From assembly GCF_001552785.1 (NCBI RefSeq), contig NZ_KQ959516.1:89853-153852 (forward strand): 64,000 bases of DNA. The letters are read 5' to 3'. Shown piece by piece: positions 60,447-64,000 of the stretch. Position numbers and translations under genes: made by a program. The notes beneath the pieces were generated by a model. It did not search any database. It was not told the DNA's origin and saw nothing but the letters and a program-made list of their open reading frames with translations. Every line of letters begins with the position of its first letter. Positions within the stretch are counted from its first letter, which is position 1. Source of the stretch: Atopobium deltae (GTDB lineage: Bacteria > Actinomycetota > Coriobacteriia > Coriobacteriales > Atopobiaceae).

Positions 60447-62546
60447 ATGAATGTTGCCCATCGCATGGACACTGCTCGCCACACAAACGTCGACCACCGC
60501 ATGAACGTTGTCCAACTTCACAAGGTAAGTTTGTTTTATGGTAAAACCGCTGCTCTGCGTGATGTTTCCTTAAGCATTGCGCAGGGCGAGCATCTGTGTG
60601 TGCTGGGTGGCAATGGCTCGGGTAAGTCGACACTCGCGCTCGTTCTCGCTGGGCTTCTCGCTCCCGATGAAGGTAGTGTCGAGCTCGTGGGACGAGCGGT
60701 ATACGACGATGGGCGCAGCGGCAAACGCCTTGACGGGAACATTAACGGACGCGGCACGGAGCGCAGCGAGACGCGTATCGACGCACGCATCGACAATGAA
60801 GCCTATAAGCAGGCGCGACGCTCGTTGGGGCTGGTGTTTCAAAATCCTGACGAGCAGATTGTCACATCCATCGTCGAGGATGATGTTGCCTTTGGCCCCG
60901 AAAATCTGGGCCTTGATTCTGCAGAAATTCAAAAGCGCGTTGCCCGAGAATTACACCGCGTAGCCATGCAAAACCACGCTCAAGCGCACCCCATGTGTCT
61001 GAGCGGTGGACAAAAACAGCGCGTTGCTCTAGCGGGAGCGCTTGCCATGCATCCACAGTTGTTGGTGCTCGACGAGCCAGGAGCGCTTTTGGATGTTCGC
61101 GGCCGCCGCTCCGTGATGGGTGTGCTCGACAAACTGAAAGATGCAGGCACCACCATCGTGCACATCACGCATTTCATGGAGGAGGCCCTCAAAGCGGATC
61201 GCGTGCTCGTGATGCACCAGGGACGCATTGTGGCAGACGACACTCCCGATGCCATTTTTAAACATGTCGAGAAGATCGCCGACTCGCAACTCGAACTGCC
61301 CTTTGCAGCGCAGTTAGCAACCAAATTGCAGCAGGTAAACATACCTGTAAGCTGGACAACAAGCGCTGAAACTTTGTGCCGCGAGCTTGCTGAGCGGCTG
61401 CGGGGGTGCGGCGGGGGGTTTGGCAGCGAGCGCAGCGAATGCGGGGACGCTGCTCGTGGCGGCAACGCAATACACAGCAAACCTAGCAGCGAAGCCAGCA
61501 CAGCCAACAACGCCTTTGACAGCACCTTTATCAGTGCGCAGAACCTAAGTTTTTCATACGGGGCGGACAGTCGCTGGATGCGCTCAGCAGGACACAGAGT
61601 GCGATCAACCAAGCGCGAAGCTCCCGAGGAAGCACGTGCAAGCTCTCGCGCAGCCCTTCTCGACCTCAATTTTTCGATACAAAAGGGCTCCTACACGGCG
61701 CTTATCGGCCAAACGGGATCGGGCAAAACGACGCTCGTGCGCCTGTTGTGCGGTCTCGCAAAACCAGATGCGGGAAGCCTCATCGTCGCAGGTCACGACA
61801 CCAAACACAAGCGTGAACGCAAACTGCTCAACGGGCTTATCGGCTACGTGATGCAACAGCCCGAACGCCAGCTTTTTGCCGAGACGGTCTACGATGATGT
61901 AGCCTTTGGTCCAAATAACCTGCAGCTCCCCACCAGCGAGGTGGCCCAGCGAACCGAACAGGCGCTGCGGGCGGTCGCTCTTTGGCACAAAAAGGATGCC
62001 TCGCCCTTTGAGCTTTCGGGCGGACAGGCGCGCCTAGCTGCTCTAGCAGGCATTTTAGCCATGCAGCCCAAAATTTTGCTCGTCGACGAGCCGACGGCTG
62101 GCCTCGATCCCAAAGGCCGCCGAGAAGTGTTGCGTCTGCTCAAGCGCATTCATGCGGCGGGCACGACCTTGGTGCATATCACGCATGCCATGGAAGAAGC
62201 AGCGTGCGCCGAGAAGATCATCGTTTTGAATCAATCTCGCATTTTGATGCAGGGCACGCCACAAGAAATTTTTACCCCCGCATACCAGGCACTGCTCACC
62301 AAAAATGGCCTCGATTTGCCCGAGCCGTTGCTCTTTGCACAACGCCTTAACGAAAAGTGTGGGCGCGAGGTGCTCGGGCAGACGTTATCGCTCAGCGAAC
62401 TTATCGCTAGCATTACGGATTACGTGCGAACCCCAGGTGATGCGCGTGCTGCAGACGCCAAACGAACCCCAGGTGATGCACGGGGCGCGAGCGGCGTGCG
62501 TGCCGCAGAAGGAACGCGACCTGCGGGAGGTAAGCCGCGTGGGTGA
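60447..62546 (+). CDS. ECF transporter ATPase, fused EcfA-EcfA'
   Basis: 699 residues containing both ATPase domains that other bacteria encode as ecfA1 and ecfA2. Domain 1 (~20-290): GGNGSGKST, signature LSGGQKQRVAL, LVLDEPGALLD. Domain 2 (~370-620): GQTGSGKTT, LSGGQARLAAL, ILLVDEPTAGLD. A low-complexity 60-residue linker joins them, an insert (~90-115) interrupts domain 1, and a tail of repeats (TPGDAR twice) ends it. No clear ribosome binding site precedes ATG 60447, so it is probably coupled to ribU. It hydrolyses ATP to drive EcfT and RibU. Confidence 0.92.
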   Translation: MNVAHRMDTARHTNVDHRMNVVQLHKVSLFYGKTAALRDVSLSIAQGEHLCVLGGNGSGKSTLALVLAGLLAPDEGSVELVGRAVYDDGRSGKRLDGNINGRGTERSETRIDARIDNEAYKQARRSLGLVFQNPDEQIVTSIVEDDVAFGPENLGLDSAEIQKRVARELHRVAMQNHAQAHPMCLSGGQKQRVALAGALAMHPQLLVLDEPGALLDVRGRRSVMGVLDKLKDAGTTIVHITHFMEEALKADRVLVMHQGRIVADDTPDAIFKHVEKIADSQLELPFAAQLATKLQQVNIPVSWTTSAETLCRELAERLRGCGGGFGSERSECGDAARGGNAIHSKPSSEASTANNAFDSTFISAQNLSFSYGADSRWMRSAGHRVRSTKREAPEEARASSRAALLDLNFSIQKGSYTALIGQTGSGKTTLVRLLCGLAKPDAGSLIVAGHDTKHKRERKLLNGLIGYVMQQPERQLFAETVYDDVAFGPNNLQLPTSEVAQRTEQALRAVALWHKKDASPFELSGGQARLAALAGILAMQPKILLVDEPTAGLDPKGRREVLRLLKRIHAAGTTLVHITHAMEEAACAEKIIVLNQSRILMQGTPQEIFTPAYQALLTKNGLDLPEPLLFAQRLNEKCGREVLGQTLSLSELIASITDYVRTPGDARAADAKRTPGDARGASGVRAAEGTRPAGGKPRG

Positions 62547-63360
62547 AAAACTGCAGCTCGGAGCCTATATACAAACCGACTCGTGGATGACGCGTCTTGA
62601 TGGGCGCACCAAACTTGTGGTTGGTCTTATCTACATGATCAGCGTGCTTTTTATTCAAACGCCGTTACAGCTAGCGCTGGGCTTGATCGGTGCTTTCGGA
62701 CTCATCCTCCTTGCCAAGCTGCCCATAAAAAGCGTGCTGTGCGCTATTCGACCCGCCGTGAGTATGCTTTTGATTTTGGGTCTTTACAACCTGCTCATTG
62801 TTGCGCGTGGAGACGTGCTTGTGCAGCTCGGTTTTATTCGCATCACGACGCAGGGCCTGCATATCGCCGTAATTTTTTCACTGCGCATGGTCGGGGCGCT
62901 GATTTGCGCGGCCGTTCTGTTTTTGACCACCACACCCACGCAGGTCACCGACGCGTTCGAAAAACTGTTGCAGCCGTTTGCTCGCTTTGGCCTTCCCGCC
63001 CGCGAGCTCGCACTGATCTTATCGCTTATGCTGCGCTTCATTCCCCTACTCGCCTATGAGGCCATGCTCATTAAGGATGCCCAGGCCATGCGTGGTGCCG
63101 AACGAGAAGGAGCTTCGTTTGCGCAAAAATTGCAAGCGCTCAAGGCATTTTTAATTGCGCTGCTCAGTAGCTCTTTGCGCCATGCCCACGGACTTGCACG
63201 AAGCCTTGATGCGCGCTGCTACGAGAGCGGCTCGCTGCGCACGCATTACAAACCCTCCAGCTATCATGTACAGGATGGCATTGCATATGCGATGTTGGTT
63301 ATCTACCTCGCTGGTCTTATCGGCACGGGTGCCGTGGGCGCTTTTGGGCTGTGGCTATAA
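62539..63360 (+). CDS. ecfT: ECF transporter transmembrane component EcfT
   Basis: 273 residues. Hydrophobic helices at ~30-50, 55-75, 85-105, 120-140 and 250-270, with the coupling motif region SSSLRHAHGLARSLDARCYE that contacts the ATPases. GTG 62539 has GGGAGG with 8-nt spacing and overlaps the ATPase stop by 8 nt (GTGGGTGA); the open frame reaching back to 62305 is rejected. With ribU and the fused ATPase it makes a complete, self-contained ECF importer. Confidence 0.93.
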   Translation: MGEKLQLGAYIQTDSWMTRLDGRTKLVVGLIYMISVLFIQTPLQLALGLIGAFGLILLAKLPIKSVLCAIRPAVSMLLILGLYNLLIVARGDVLVQLGFIRITTQGLHIAVIFSLRMVGALICAAVLFLTTTPTQVTDAFEKLLQPFARFGLPARELALILSLMLRFIPLLAYEAMLIKDAQAMRGAEREGASFAQKLQALKAFLIALLSSSLRHAHGLARSLDARCYESGSLRTHYKPSSYHVQDGIAYAMLVIYLAGLIGTGAVGAFGLWL

Positions 63361-63436
63361 ACGCTCGGTCGTTGTCTATAGACGTGCAACGGGCGCGACA
63401 ACGCCGAGGTTGTGATCACGAGTGCGCAACCTACAC

Positions 63437-64000
63437 CTATAAACGTGCGGCGATATCGTAAATAAGACGCTCGGACTTATCCCAGCCCAAGCACGCGTCC
63501 GTAATCGATTTACCAAAGACGCCGCCGTCAACGGGCTGATTGCCGTCCTCAAGATAGCTCTCAATCATAAAGCCGCGGAACAGGTGCGCCACTTTCGAGG
63601 AGCGATGCATGCTGTCCAACACCTCATCACAAATGCGAATTTGCTCGAGGGGGCGCTTGCCAGAGTTGTCATGGTTGCAGTCGATAATGACGGTGGGATT
63701 GATATAGGTGTCGGTCGTGTAATTCTCGAACAGACGCTCGAGATGCTCGTAGTGATAATTTGCGTGGGTGCGTCCGTCCGATCCAATATAGCCGCGCAAA
63801 ATCGCGTGCACCAAAGGATTGCCTGTTGTTTTGACTTCCCAGTTTCGATAGATGAACATTTGCGGCTGCTGAGCTGCATAAATGGAGTTGAGCATCACGC
63901 TCATGCTGCCGCCCGTTGGATTTTTCATGCCCACGGGGTAGGGTACGCCGCTGGCCACCAGGCGATGCTCCTGATTTTCGACCGAACGCGCGCCTACCGC
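63437..64000 (-). CDS. aroG: Class I DAHP synthase, C-terminal part
   Basis: The last 187 codons of an AroF/G/H-type 3-deoxy-D-arabino-heptulosonate-7-phosphate synthase; the gene continues past base 64000. Recognisable segments: ARSVENQEHRLVASGVPYPVG, GNPLVHAILRG, VIIDCNHDNSGK (metal and PEP His), FMIESYLEDGNQ and GKSITDACLGWD. It joins PEP and erythrose-4-phosphate in the first step of the shikimate pathway. The frame is open to the window edge. A short inverted repeat (AGGTTG/CAACCT, 63408-63433) lies just past the stop but has no U-tract. Confidence 0.95.
   Translation of the reverse strand, partial: AVGARSVENQEHRLVASGVPYPVGMKNPTGGSMSVMLNSIYAAQQPQMFIYRNWEVKTTGNPLVHAILRGYIGSDGRTHANYHYEHLERLFENYTTDTYINPTVIIDCNHDNSGKRPLEQIRICDEVLDSMHRSSKVAHLFRGFMIESYLEDGNQPVDGGVFGKSITDACLGWDKSERLIYDIAARL

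Overview
This 64 kb window looks like chromosome from a member of the Coriobacteriia, most likely an Atopobiaceae-type host-associated anaerobe. That is an inference from gene content: a single-chain pyruvate:ferredoxin oxidoreductase, a DUF3516 Ski2-like helicase typical of actinobacteria, HelD, LuxS, C69 and S66 peptidases, a choline/glucan-binding-repeat protein, an ECF riboflavin transporter, and GC content near 50%. There are no phage genes, insertion sequences, CRISPR arrays or rRNA genes. Coding is dense, with many 1-14 bp overlaps. GTG starts are common, and several genes carry Ser/Thr/Ala/Gln-rich inserts or tails.

Layout. 1-11,930 (minus strand): a partial phosphate permease, alaA, tRNA-Thr, a DUF523-purine nucleoside phosphorylase fusion, a membrane-anchored SurA-like protein, a HEAT-like protein, an NYN/OST-HTH nuclease-like protein, a membrane protein, a dehydrogenase with a Cys-rich tail, DegV, Hpf, a solute-binding lipoprotein with a long structured leader, and ComF. 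12,156-20,855 (minus): an eight-gene run mnmA-queD-GH5-rsmI-metG-ksgA-tatD-CPBP protease, mostly tRNA/rRNA maturation. 20,948-23,662: two peptidases (S66, C69). 23,848-28,479: a compact MoxR AAA+ ATPase / VWA metallopeptidase-like / repeat protein / glutaredoxin cluster, the best candidate for a poorly described system. 28,683-34,836: luxS divergent from a DUF3516 helicase, then engB and helD. 34,961-38,500: nifJ.

38,827-44,756 (plus): a two-component system followed by an FtsX-type ABC exporter, with TGTCA repeats in the gap between them. 44,832-48,792: a cell-wall-binding repeat protein, AhpC, and a thioredoxin-reductase/AhpF protein with permuted domain order. 48,793-53,780: remnants of a broken small gene, a ROK sugar kinase, a CobW-type metallochaperone, an amidohydrolase, and a previously hidden LPXTG-like surface-protein pseudogene next to the initiator tRNA gene. 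53,951-58,587: two HAD phosphatases, pepT and a UPF0210 protein. 58,592-63,360: murB, then an FMN riboswitch and a complete ribU-ecfAA'-ecfT module. 63,437-64,000: the 3' end of a class I DAHP synthase gene.

Starts were chosen from Shine-Dalgarno spacing, and several differ from the longest open frame. Functional calls rest on motif recognition by eye; no database search was run.
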